From assembly GCF_040954835.1 (NCBI RefSeq), contig NC_090697.1, forward strand, positions 10,718,001-10,782,000: 64,000 bases of DNA, in the 5' to 3' direction. The notes under the pieces were generated by a model. The model was not told where the DNA came from. It saw nothing but the letters and a program-made list of their open reading frames with translations, and ran no database searches. Shown in pieces: positions 39,701-49,500 of this stretch. Both the position numbers and the translations under genes were made by a program. Every line of letters begins with the position of its first letter. The first letter of the stretch is position 1. The stretch comes from Lepisosteus oculatus (taxonomy: Eukaryota; Chordata; Actinopteri; Semionotiformes; Lepisosteidae).

Positions 39701-42700
39701 CCTGCAGAGGGTCTCCGGTGTAACCGATGCTCTCGCCCTGACAGGAGGAACACAGCCACACACATGAAGACAACGTTCGGTCACAGCACTCCTATGACCT
39801 GAACTTCACAAAAGCACCCACCCCAGCTTGAGTCTTTCGTTCATTTCTTTGTTGTGACACATTCGGCAACAACATTGGTCACGACTGGGGCAGGACTAAC
39901 GTCAGGCACATTTCAAAGCATTTTCCTTTCGGGACAACTTCCTGTCTTTCCTCATAACGGACTGAAGCTTTCAAGAAGAATTCTACCAATCACGAAATAA
40001 ATATTGAAAAATATTTACCAGAACAAACATACCTCTGAGATCAGCAAGCTGTTTTGTAACATATTCTAATGATGAAAGCCTCAGTAGGTTCCACAAGTTA
40101 AAGTAAAATCTACAGGAAGTCTGCATGGAGATTAAAAATATTGACAACTTTTTCCTCTCTCTCTGTACTTTCTCCTTTAACGGGATTTACATGCCCTACA
40201 GAGAGACAGACTTTACCTGCAAGATCGTGCTGGCAAAAAGGGCCACTGAGGGGTGGAAATGTGAAGAGAGCTGAAAAAAAAACCCACAATAACTTGGTAT
40301 GAAGCCATCAAAGCTGCTTAAAAGCGTAATATCACTCCAGCTCTTGGTACAACACAAACAATATACACAAAACACAGAATTTTTAAATTGTTAACTTGCG
40401 TTTACTTTCCCATATATTACAGTGCTTTTTCCCCCCCCATGCCATGTAAATGTTATATGATTAAGTAATCATTTATAAGTGATTAATCAATCATTTATAA
40501 TGAATCTTTTTAGGATTAGTCATTTGCAGGAGCTGTAAAGGTGACAATATTCTCTTGTGGCGAAACACGTGACCCCCGAAGGATAATCATGCTCATCTGA
40601 CTCCCGGACTCTTACCCTGGCGAGCTCCCACAGAGTGCTGCCATCAGCCCCACAGTACAGAGGGTTCCTGTGCAGGGGGTCGTAGGCTCCCAGATTCTTC
40701 CCACCTGCAGGACAGCAGGAGTCAGCGCTACTACAATCACAATCGGATGCACCGTTTTCTCTCCTGTGCCCCTGCATATCACAAACACTACATCATCCTC
40801 TACAGTGCCCACGGACGTTGTTGCTGCCCTGTTTTAATGGATTGCCTGGAAGGGGCGACACTTTAGCACGCCAAGGCTGTACAAGAGCACAAAAAAGCGG
40901 CAATGTACGCCTAAGTGGAATCAATCATGCGTCATTCTTCTGAAAGAGCTAGTCTTCAGCTGCACAGGTGGACAGTGTGCTCTCCTTTTAAGAATGAGCT
41001 GTGGTCCAAAGGTGTTAATACTGGTGATAATTACACTTCATGATGTTTCACAAACACTGGAGTTCTCAAGAAAGCCAACTTGTTCTATCTCATAAGAGGA
41101 ACAAGTAAAGATTTATTCCAGGCTGAACAGAGAAAACGAGAAACACGACACTTCATCTGTGGAGCCCTTTTCGGGTGTGTGAAGGCTCCCCAACTGAAAC
41201 ATTGTGTTTCTTTTCTTCTCTTTTCAGCAAGGAATGAACCTTTACTTGTTCCTTTGCAGCCTACGCATGATGACGCAGCTTCCTACTTGAACTATCTCAT
41301 AAGAGGCCCGCTGTACTGTAATGAAGGCCAATCACCAGTTGTCGTGACAATTCTCATTTCATACAGTCCGCACTGATGGTGTTTCCTGTATGGTCAAGGG
41401 GAGGGAGAGACATGAACAAGCTTCACCTTCAAGGTTCTGGTGGTGTACCCATGATGCCGTTGGCTTGGACGGGGCAGTTCTCACTGGGTTCTCGGCCTGT
41501 GTCTGGCCTTGTCCACCTTCTTCTTCCTTATCAGCATCTGTAAACTTTTCCTCTGAGTCATCATCATCCTCATCCAGGTCCTCAAACTTCTCTTCCTCGC
41601 CTTCCTGCACACCAAAGATCAGTCATGGGGGTTTAGCAGAGCTCAGAGTTTTCATTCTTCCCAGATATGTGGTTAGAAAATAAGGCTGTCTTTTCACTTT
41701 TTTAAAGAATTCAACAGAAAAATATTAATTATTCAATTTTCAATAACTACCTTTGATGATGGCAGGTACAGTAATCCCTCAGTTTAACAGGCTAAAGAGG
41801 TGTCTGTTAAAGTACACGTCCATTAAATTACATACAAGGTTTTAAAGTCCCAAAACACTATTATGAGAGAAAAATAATCACTATATGTTATATATACACC
41901 ATATACGTATATATTTACTGGATCTTTTACTTTTTTAACAATTGCAATCAACAATTCTGTGCCTTTAAAAATAAATATACAATCTCTTTATTTCATATAC
42001 GATACATATACTGTATACAATTTGCTAAAGCATATGTAACACAAACAACACCTGTCGTAAACCTATGGGGCACCGTTGATATTCCTGAGCTTAAACCTAT
42101 TCAGTATTTATTTTAATTTTGTTTCATTATTTGTACATTTCATTGTTATTGCAGGGAAGGTCAGGTGTTTGGGGGATCTTTACAGACATAATTTCCCTTA
42201 AGCCTATTAGGACTGTTAAATCCGAAGTCTGTTAAAGCAAGGTTTTACTGTGGTCTGTTATCTGAACTGATCTGACAGGCCAAACAGCGATGCCAAGAGC
42301 TTACCCCGTTCTCCTGAAGCAGGATTCGCAGGCCCGGCTTGGCCTTCATGACCTCCGACACGAGGTAGAGGGCTCCACAGATGAAAGTGGGGCTCTGCTC
42401 ACAGCTGACCTGTAGGAGCCTCTTTACAAAGGCCTTCACTCTGCGCAGTACAATGTCTGCCTTCAGGGACTTATAGAGCAGGTTCAGAAACATGGCTTGC
42501 TTGGAACACTGCGAGAGGCCAGGGTCCAGTAACTTCCTGCAACACAACATTTCAAACGCAGCATTTCAAATTCAGACATCACGAGGAGGAGGAAAACTAA
42601 AAACCAAAACAGTGGTTTATTTCTATATTATACTTAAGCTAAAAGAGAAAAATGTTTTATTTTAAACTTAATTTTTCAGCCTTTCAACAGATTAATAACA

Positions 42701-45700
42701 CCCGTCATAAATAAACCCTTGTCCAAAATAATGTTTTCTAATGTCCTCTATACATAACCATGCTTTTGGTGTATAACCAATAACAATGACTAATGTAATC
42801 AACACCAAATCCCTCATTCATATAAGTTCTTATTAAAATAGTTTACTATATATCTCTTTCTTTAGAAAGCTGATGCAACAAATCTCTCGAGAACAAATGC
42901 ATTCCACTAGAAAAAATGTACTATAACTCTATTACTATAACCCTACCTAAACCTCTGCTCTACCTCTTTTTTAATACAGACGTAAAACTGCAGTAAAAGT
43001 ATGACACTCTCTAGTTTTACTGGTATTGATAAGATTGATAAGAAGACCTGAAGAAGACTCCACAGCCAAAAACATGTGTTTCTTTTCTCCTCTTTTCAGC
43101 GTGGAATAAACCTTTACTTGTTCCTTGATATCTTCTTCAAGACCTACAAATACTACTCTTAACGCCACTGCTAATCAAAATGGGCATAGTTTCACAGCCA
43201 CCACTGAATCTCCTCTCTTAAAACACAATTCTCACGGTCCGAAATGACCTTTTAAATACAGCAATCAGGAAGGAAAAAATGTTTATGCGTACTGGGAGAA
43301 TACATTTAAACCGTGGCTTACTTGTAGAGCGCAACGTAGTATCGATCGGAGATGGTCTGCTGTGAATCCATTACTTGAAACAGAAGCATTAAAGCCTGGA
43401 CAGCGGTGTTAAATTTGACTAAATGCACCACTTTAAAGAGAGTGTCCAGCTGCTCCTTTATTTTCTCGTCTCCTGCCTCGGAATAAGGGTAGGCCCGATT
43501 CACGCCAGACAGCAGGGCGCTCAGCATTTTGGACTCAATGTCTTTCTTCTTGATGCAGGCCCGGAAGAAAGAGAAGTAGATACTGATCAGCTTGTTGGCC
43601 AGATTGCTTTCTTCGTGGCTCAGCAAGATCTGGTTGAGGAAACAGACGGAGTAGTACTGTGCCTTGAGACTGATGTTGGGCCTGAACATCAGCCTCTCCA
43701 CTTCACTGCACACCACCGTCTTCATGTTTGGATGCTTGCGTAGCAAAGTCTCCAACAGGTAGGAGGCCTTGGCGGCTGTTTTGTATTCGGGATCTCCCAG
43801 CTTGTTCACAACTTGGTTGAGGAGGGCCTTCTCCTGCTCGGGTCTGGAACACAGCAGCTCGTGAGCGGTTGTCAAGGCCCGGGCTTTGGTTGCCATAACA
43901 GTGTCGTGCGCCAGACCGTCCAGGGCCACAACAAACTCCGCTACCTGGTGCTTAAGGTGGTGCTCGAAGTACCAGAGGATGAGGCGGCGGTCCCGGGCGT
44001 CCCTGTTTCCGCTGGACAGCTCCTCGACTTTGTCGAAAGGGTGCTGGGAGAAGGCCTGCAGCTTGCGGTGCTCTGGGAGCAGGTCTGACAACAGGAGCTC
44101 TCGGAAAGTGTCCAGGGCCATTAGGCTCTGCCTCCGGCTGCCCTTCTTCTTGATCAGGCTGACCAGCGTCTCCACAAACTGCAGGCAATGGACCGGAGCG
44201 TCCTGAATGAGAACGGTCATCGCTGCCATCCTATCCACCAGCGTGCCAGTGGAGACGATGGTCTTCATCCAGGTGGAGCTGGCACCTTTCTGCACGTTCT
44301 TTTTGCTTTTGTACAGCTCCGTCTCGGCTTCGAACAGCTTCTGGGCCAGGGCTTTGTACTGGGAGACCAGCGCTCCGTCCTGTGGCTGGGAAGTGAATTC
44401 GTTACTATAGTCCAGGTCGTACCACTTGCCACCAGGCTTGATCAACAGCACCTGCCTCGGCTGAAACTCAAACACGTTGATTTTTGGCTTCGTCTTCTTC
44501 CCTGTGCTGTCCGCAGTAAGAGTCTTTTTGCTCTTGCTGGGCTTTTCATTCTGCTCGGTCCCCTGGTCCTTACTTTTCTTTTCTGCCTTCCCTTTTTCTG
44601 CTCCCGCTTTTTTGCCCTCCTTCTTCTGGCCGGTGTCCTTCCTGCCCTGCTCCTGGGGCTCGTCGTGCACGATGTGCCAGGACTCCGAGTGGGAGCGGAT
44701 CCCCAGCTTGTTGATGAAAGCTTCCAGCTCGCCATCCTTGAGGTCGTCGATGGCCCCTTTCTTTCCTCCATCCGTCAGCTCGATGGACTCGTCTACGGAC
44801 ACGAGCATGGCATAGTCTGCCTGCAGAGAGCAAAGGGGAAAACGCATGACGAGATTCACGGGTTCAAGCACCACACAGTGCAACACGCACTGTAGTTCAC
44901 CGTCCTCTGTCAGGGGACAAGGAGGTGCACTAGTTCATCTGCTGCCATTTGTCTCCAGGATCATCATCAGTGGCATCCACCTCTTAATGTACAGACTACA
45001 ATGCAGTCCTGAGAAAGCTCAGCCAATCATTATTCGCGTATCTACAGGCACCTTCCATATGTAGAGTCTGTCATCAGTTTGTAGAGGAAGAAATCACAAC
45101 TGAGGTTAGGACTTAGAACATAGATTGTTTTCAGTTCAGTCACTGTCAGAAATCAAAGTGGAAAATATTCACAACATACTAAATTCTTTGTGAAAGTCTT
45201 TTAGTGTTCTAAACTGTGGGAGAATCCTTATTTGTAACGCTGGAGTCAAGAATGGGTCACAGCTATGTTGTAATAAATGCAGATTTTTGTTTTCTATGGA
45301 TGTCTGAAAGTACGATAATTAAAAGAGGAAAAATCACAATATCACGCATTTTGTACACAAAATACCATCAGACAAAGGGCTTTATATAATTACGCAAATC
45401 AACACGGGGAAAAAGCTGTTTAGTGCACTGCAATTCGAGCAACATTGCAAACTCGAAACATTCGTTAAAAAGTCGGACTTTTAAAGCAGCGAAACGACCA
45501 CAGACATACTCCTATTTCGAACGCGCTGAATTATAATAAATCATTATAATCATAATAAATCATTATTCAACGTAACAATTAATTTTCTAAAGTTCCCGAG
45601 ACACGCTTGTTCAAATCCCATCAACGCCACGCAGAGCAACATACCTTAGTCCCCCCCAGACGTAAAACGTCTTCCAGGGTAAATTCATCTTTAGAATTTC

Positions 45701-45821
45701 CCTGATCCCCTTCCGTGCATGACTCTCCTTCTCCCTCATCTTCATCTTCATCTTTTGCAGGTTCATCGTCATCCAGATTTTCTTTAAATGTTTCTAACTC
45801 TCCCTGCCGTTTTCGAACCAT
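30711..45821 (-). CDS. cebpz: CCAAT/enhancer-binding protein zeta (CBF/Mak21/Noc1 family)
   Basis: Nucleolar ribosome-biogenesis factor, homologue of yeast Noc1/Mak21 that works in early 60S maturation; also described as a CCAAT-binding transcription factor. Seventeen coding exons on the minus strand: 45821-45645, 44820-43322, 42536-42305, 41604-41427, 40704-40616, 40270-40217, 39737-39635, 39348-39280, 39189-39123, 38200-38094, 36453-36393, 36018-35837, 34554-34522, 34293-34201, 34082-34012, 33611-33530, 30856-30711. All are GT-AG and the phases agree. The total is 3243 nt, 1080 aa plus stop (human 1054). The acidic N-terminus leads to [10 protein letters not shown]. The large second exon holds a lysine-rich segment and the helical repeat core ([33 protein letters not shown]). 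The CBF core follows ([52 protein letters not shown]). The tail is acidic and lysine-rich with [27 protein letters not shown] and a basic end. It starts in a strong context (AGCATGG) and shares a promoter with ndufaf7. Confidence 0.97.
31175..31180 (+). terminator. Candidate cebpzos poly(A) signal
   Basis: AATAAA on the plus strand, 541 bases after the cebpzos stop codon. If used, the cebpzos 3' UTR runs antisense across the whole last exon of cebpz. Confidence 0.4.
32078..33040 (+). pseudogene. Degenerate Tc1-like transposase
   Basis: DDE-superfamily transposase relic inside the Tc1 element. It starts ATGAAGACCAAAGAACATTCC at 32078 ([10 protein letters not shown]) and then hits a stop. Later segments keep family words in different frames: ILWSDETK near 32508-32531, [15 protein letters not shown] around 32581-32624, [12 protein letters not shown] around 32840-32875 and EEWAKIPVS near 32958-32985. 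A stop after the first ten codons and several frameshifts show it is not functional. Confidence 0.85.
33051..33065 (+). repeat. Poly(G) run of 15
   Basis: Fifteen consecutive G at the junction of the transposase relic and the right inverted repeat of the Tc1 element. Likely length-variable. Confidence 0.9.
35183..35645 (-). repeat. 5S-derived SINE, minus strand
   Basis: Reverse orientation copy in a cebpz intron. The 3' tail end is near 35183-35215 (TACTTTACAGGTAATGGGG) without a long ATT tail. The body holds CAGCCTCACCTGGATGATG, GGCCAGGACACCGGGGTAAC and AATGACCACAGAGAGTCAGG. The 5' end reaches only the distal 5S part (TCCCAGGAGGTCTCC near 35627-35642), so the head is truncated. Confidence 0.85.
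35690..35795 (+). repeat. Related SINE tail fragment, opposite orientation
   Basis: TACTGGTGCATAATGGCTGC and TAAAGCACTTTTGGGATAAA with GTGCTATACAAATGCA form a variant of the SINE 3' region, on the plus strand directly beside the minus-strand copy. It ends about 40 bp from the donor site of the cebpz exon at 35837-36018. Confidence 0.65.
36880..37620. other. GC/CT-rich block in a cebpz intron
   Basis: An unusually GC- and pyrimidine-rich stretch compared with the AT-rich introns around it. It begins with a short (AAT)n and an AGCGCC word like a SINE tail (TATATTTTATAGCGCC at 36898-36913) and contains GACCGGACCGGACCGGTCG at 37201-37219. It has plus-strand open frames but no domain or splice link. 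It is probably a repeat-derived insertion whose family I cannot name. Confidence 0.4.
41085..41330. repeat. Inverted pair of Penelope-like repeat ends
   Basis: A minus-strand unit at 41096-41150 (reverse complement reads CCTGGAATAAATCTTTACTTG) faces a plus-strand unit at 41195-41330 (CATTGTGTTTCTTTTCTTCT, CTTTTCAGCAAGGAATGAAC, CTTTACTTGTTCC, GCAGCCTACGCATGATGACG). The plus unit is preceded by GTGAAGGCTCCCC..CTGAAACATTG, a decayed CTGAAGAAGGCTCC...GAAAC arrangement. The same unit occurs at 43040-43140. Assignment to Penelope-like elements is from family knowledge and moderate. Confidence 0.5.
43040..43140 (+). repeat. Penelope-like repeat end with decayed hammerhead-like core
   Basis: CTGAAGA at 43048-43054, a short stem-loop (ACTCCACAGCC) and AAAAAC at 43068-43073 mimic the CUGANGA...stem II...GAAAC order of a hammerhead ribozyme core, with the GAAA changed to AAAA. 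Then follow GTGTTTCTTTTCTCCTC, TTTTCAGCGTGGAATAAACC and TTTACTTGTTCC as in the copy near 41203-41255. In cebpz intron 2. Confidence 0.45.
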
Positions 45822-46233
45822 GCTGGTTTTCAGAGCATAGACACCTTAGAGAAACACCCTAGGCCACAGAAGGGAAATAACAATATACACAGAAGAAAAT
45901 AAAACCCATCTAATCAGAAGACATTAAAGTGGGATAAATAATGAAAATAAAAACGAAATGAAAATATATATATATATATTTGATATGGATATTTATGTTT
46001 CTTTCTCAGTCTTATTTTTAATTATGCTTTAATTTTTCTTGATCAAACAGGACCTGGTGGACGGACTGCTACGCACGGGTTCAAAGTTGAAAGGTAAACG
46101 CATCATATGATCACGTGGTGTGCCCCAGCCAGCTCTTTACGATACGAGCATGTTATTATAAGGTAGTAAGGTGCTGTTTTCAACAGTAACGTGAATAGTG
46201 TCCTGAAGTATTTATACAATACTGCGTAAAACC
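45822..46233. promoter_or_regulatory. Bidirectional promoter of cebpz and ndufaf7
   Basis: Only 412 bp separate the two divergent start codons, so both genes must share this regulatory region, as known for the mammalian pair. It contains a palindromic E-box CACGTG at 46112-46117, a USF/MYC-family site type common in ribosome-biogenesis and mitochondrial genes, and a (TA)n block at 45967-45980. The transcription starts are not resolvable. Confidence 0.8.
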
Positions 46234-46532
46234 ATGAAAATATTAATGCAATTAAAGCACTTACACAGAGCTTTCAAGCAACTCAGTGCGACGAGATGCT
46301 TAGGTAAGAGAAAATGAAAAACGAGCTGGGAAAGCATGATATGTAGAATTAACCACTGTCGTATTGAGGTTTAATTTGTGACTGATGTTATTTCCAAGGC
46401 ATTACAATTAAACGATTTGTGAGAATTCAATAAAGATATGGATGCTGCACACTGGTGGTGGTGGAGGGGATCCCCATTACCTGTAAAGCGCTTTGAGTGG
46501 AGTGTCCAGAAAAGCGCTATATAAGTGTAAGC

Positions 46533-46583
<51 letters not shown>

Positions 46584-49500
46584 CTTCATGAGCACAGGTT
46601 CGACAGCTCTTCATGTTTTGCTGGCAGGCGTGGGTGGGTTTAAGCGAGCGGTTTAAGCAGCTGTGTGCTGGAGGCGTCTGTTTCTCCTCACATTCTCCCC
46701 TCACAGTCTCTCTTTCCACTTCACCGGTGAGGCAGTCAAAGCCCTGCGCGAATCCCGGTGGCAGTGCCGCTGGACCCCTGAGCAAGTGACTTAACCCAGT
46801 GCAGCGACTGACCTCGTTGGCGCCGGTCTGAGAAAATTAACTAGACAAGAGTTGTTTGAAAAAGCAACTCCTATACTTGAGTCTACACTGCACAATACAT
46901 ACACTATTTGTGTATCTCGATTTTCTGAAGGCCTTAGAGAAAGGTTTTAATAAGGGGTGAAGTCTCAAGTCACAGACAGTACGCATGTAGAGAGACCGAG
47001 AATAGGTAAATGGATAGAAACCACAGAGGACAGATGAGTAAATGCTGACTTTGGTTTGCTCTAATAAGTGGAGTAACACAGGGGTCTGTACTATGACCAC
47101 TGATCTTCCTAGTTTATGTCAGTGATCTGGATTCTGGTGGTTAGTACACCTGTCAAGTTTGCAGATGGTAGTAAAAAAGGAAGATGAGCATACACTGTCG
47201 AAACAACAAATTAAATTCCAAAAGATTTAAATTTATTTCTTGACTGGGCAAACACATGCAGAGAAGCACAGGTTTTTGCATGAATATAGTGGGGGAAAAA
47301 ATATCAACTACAAACACTAAATGGGAAATGCTTGATGAGCGTGACGAGTCTATTTTTTAAAGAGACTTCGGTGTTTGTGCTGATGTAACAGGGCTCGTGC
47401 GCTGAGCCAGTTACAGAAGTGACGTCACCCCCCTCTGGAATCTGGACAGGGTGAAACTGCTGCAGCAGGGTATTGTGGAATAGAGCAGTTCTTCTCTGGC
47501 TGTTGCGTGGTTCTGTGTGGCTCTGGGGTCTCTGGTGGCTGGGACTGAGCAGGGGCAGACCAGAGCCACCCTAGTCTCTGCTGTTGTGCTGAATTATCAC
47601 GTGGAGGAGAATGAGGTGTCATCGTGTGGTAGGGTCGTCTGCTGTCTAGGGATCAGCTCTGTTCGTGACATGGGACAGGGACTGAACCCTGGCAGGGGCA
47701 GGGAGAGTTTCACTTGTCACCTGGACACATCTGTATTTTCTAGGCAAATTGGGGAAACAGTAACAGCAATAAAGAGTCAAAGAAAATGAGACAGAGGTGT
47801 AATGGACTATTTTAATGTGCTGTAGTTAGATTTCTCATTGCTTTGTTTTTGCTCCAGAAAAATGGATAATTTCTCAGTCCAGAGCTTACTCGAATACTCC
47901 CCAAGAAGAACTCCTGGCCAGCACTCCAATGCTAAAACATCTCACATCTCTCATTACTTTGCTTTTGCTCCAGGAAAATGGATCGTTTCCCAGTCCAGAG
48001 CTTACTCGAATACTCCACAAGAGGAACTCCTGCCCAGCACTCCGATGCTAAAACATCTCGCATCCAAAATCCAGTCAACTGGCCCTATTTCAGTAGCTGA
48101 GTACATGCGAGAAGTTTTAACTAATCCAGTTTCGGTATGAAAGAGTTCATGTTCAACACAGTAATGCACATCTAAGACTAGTTAGAAATAGTTCAGAATT
48201 AATTTATTGTCTTTGGATATATTTTTAATAGTGCTTTTAAAGCTAATCTTTGGCTGGGCTTCTTATGCCTACATCCTTTGGTTAACAAATCCATTCCTTT
48301 TGATTAGTATTGTTTTGTTCTTGTTTTAACGCTGTCAGATGCCTCTTTTAATAAATTAATTTGTCCTGAGAATGTTAAATAGAAAGAACGTTTAATATTC
48401 AATTTAACATTAAAAAACAGTGACCTGTCTTAACACTTTGTTTTCTTTCTTTACAGGGTTACTATGTGCGTAATGATATGTTAGGACCCGAAGGAGACTT
48501 TGTAACATCGCCTGAAATCAGCCAGCTCTTTGGGGAGGTACTGTCCCAGTATCTACATAGAATTTTCCTCAACGTGACACATCCAGGGCTGGGATCTGGG
48601 TTTAGTTCCTAGGGCTCTGTTTGCATAGAGTTTGCGTGCTCTGGGGGCTCCTGCTTCCTCCCACGGTCCAAAAACACACTGGTGTGCACGTGTCTCTGTG
48701 TGCCCTGCGATGGACCTGTGTCTGATTCTGCGAGGGACTGCAAGGTACTTATATGCCCAATGCTGCCCGAGATGGGCAGTCGGCTCCACTGCAAGCCTGT
48801 ATTGGATAAAGTGGTTAACAGGGAAGTGAGATCCCCAAGGATTGCGTCTCCAGTCCTCTCCGGTGAATGTTAGGCCTCTTTTGACTCTTGCACAGGCAGT
48901 GGACTTGTTTTACAAAAAGAAATGGTGTCCACAGTGGTCACCGATGTACAGTTTCATTCAGATACGCTGCGGCTTTACAGGGGAGAGAGTCTTTGTGACA
49001 AGGAAGAGAGCGCTCCGCTGACTGGCTCTGTCCCGTTTTCTCCATGGCCTTCCTTCTGCAGCTGCTGGGAATCTGGTGCATTAGTGAGTGGATGGCTGCG
49101 GGAAAACCGAAGGAATTCCGACTGGTGGAGTTTGGTCCTGGAAGAGGTTCCTTGGCCAGCGATATCCTGCGGGTGAGTCTACATCATGGCCAGTGTGTAG
49201 GATCAGACACTTCTCACGTGATAGAGAATAGCAGCAGAGGAGACAGATACACTCCCTGTATTTAGATGAGTACCACTTAAACATCTGAGGTATGATAAAA
49301 CAAAAACAGCAATATATGAATTATATAGCATTTTAGTCATGTACAATGCCCTACATGTCTCTGGGACTTCCCAGGGAGTGTGCATGAGTGTTATGTGTTA
49401 TGGTTACCAAGGAGCTTTTTTGCAGTTTAGCATAAAATCGGTAGAGGGAGCTGTTTCCCTGCATTAGCTCTGCTTTTACATCAACTGTACATTTTCTTTT

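Noticed and set aside
43318-44886. Stop codon at the end of the big cebpz open frame as the true C-terminus
   Set aside because: The stop TAA arises from the donor gtaag. The exon ends at 43322 and continues with the exon at 42536, which restores YKKLLDPG.
43423-44895. Plus-strand open frames up to 235 codons opposite cebpz exon 2
   Set aside because: Antisense shadows of the GC-rich coding exon; hydrophobic low-complexity content follows from the complement of Lys/Glu-rich codons.
46371-46785. Open frames with poly-Ile and poly-Asn runs on the minus strand
   Set aside because: Also products of a SINE (ATT)n tail read in different frames.
47838-48140. 100-codon open frame as an alternative ndufaf7 start
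   Set aside because: It reads the intron and the first duplicated unit out of frame before entering exon 2. The exon at 46234-46303 gives a good presequence and the correct phase.
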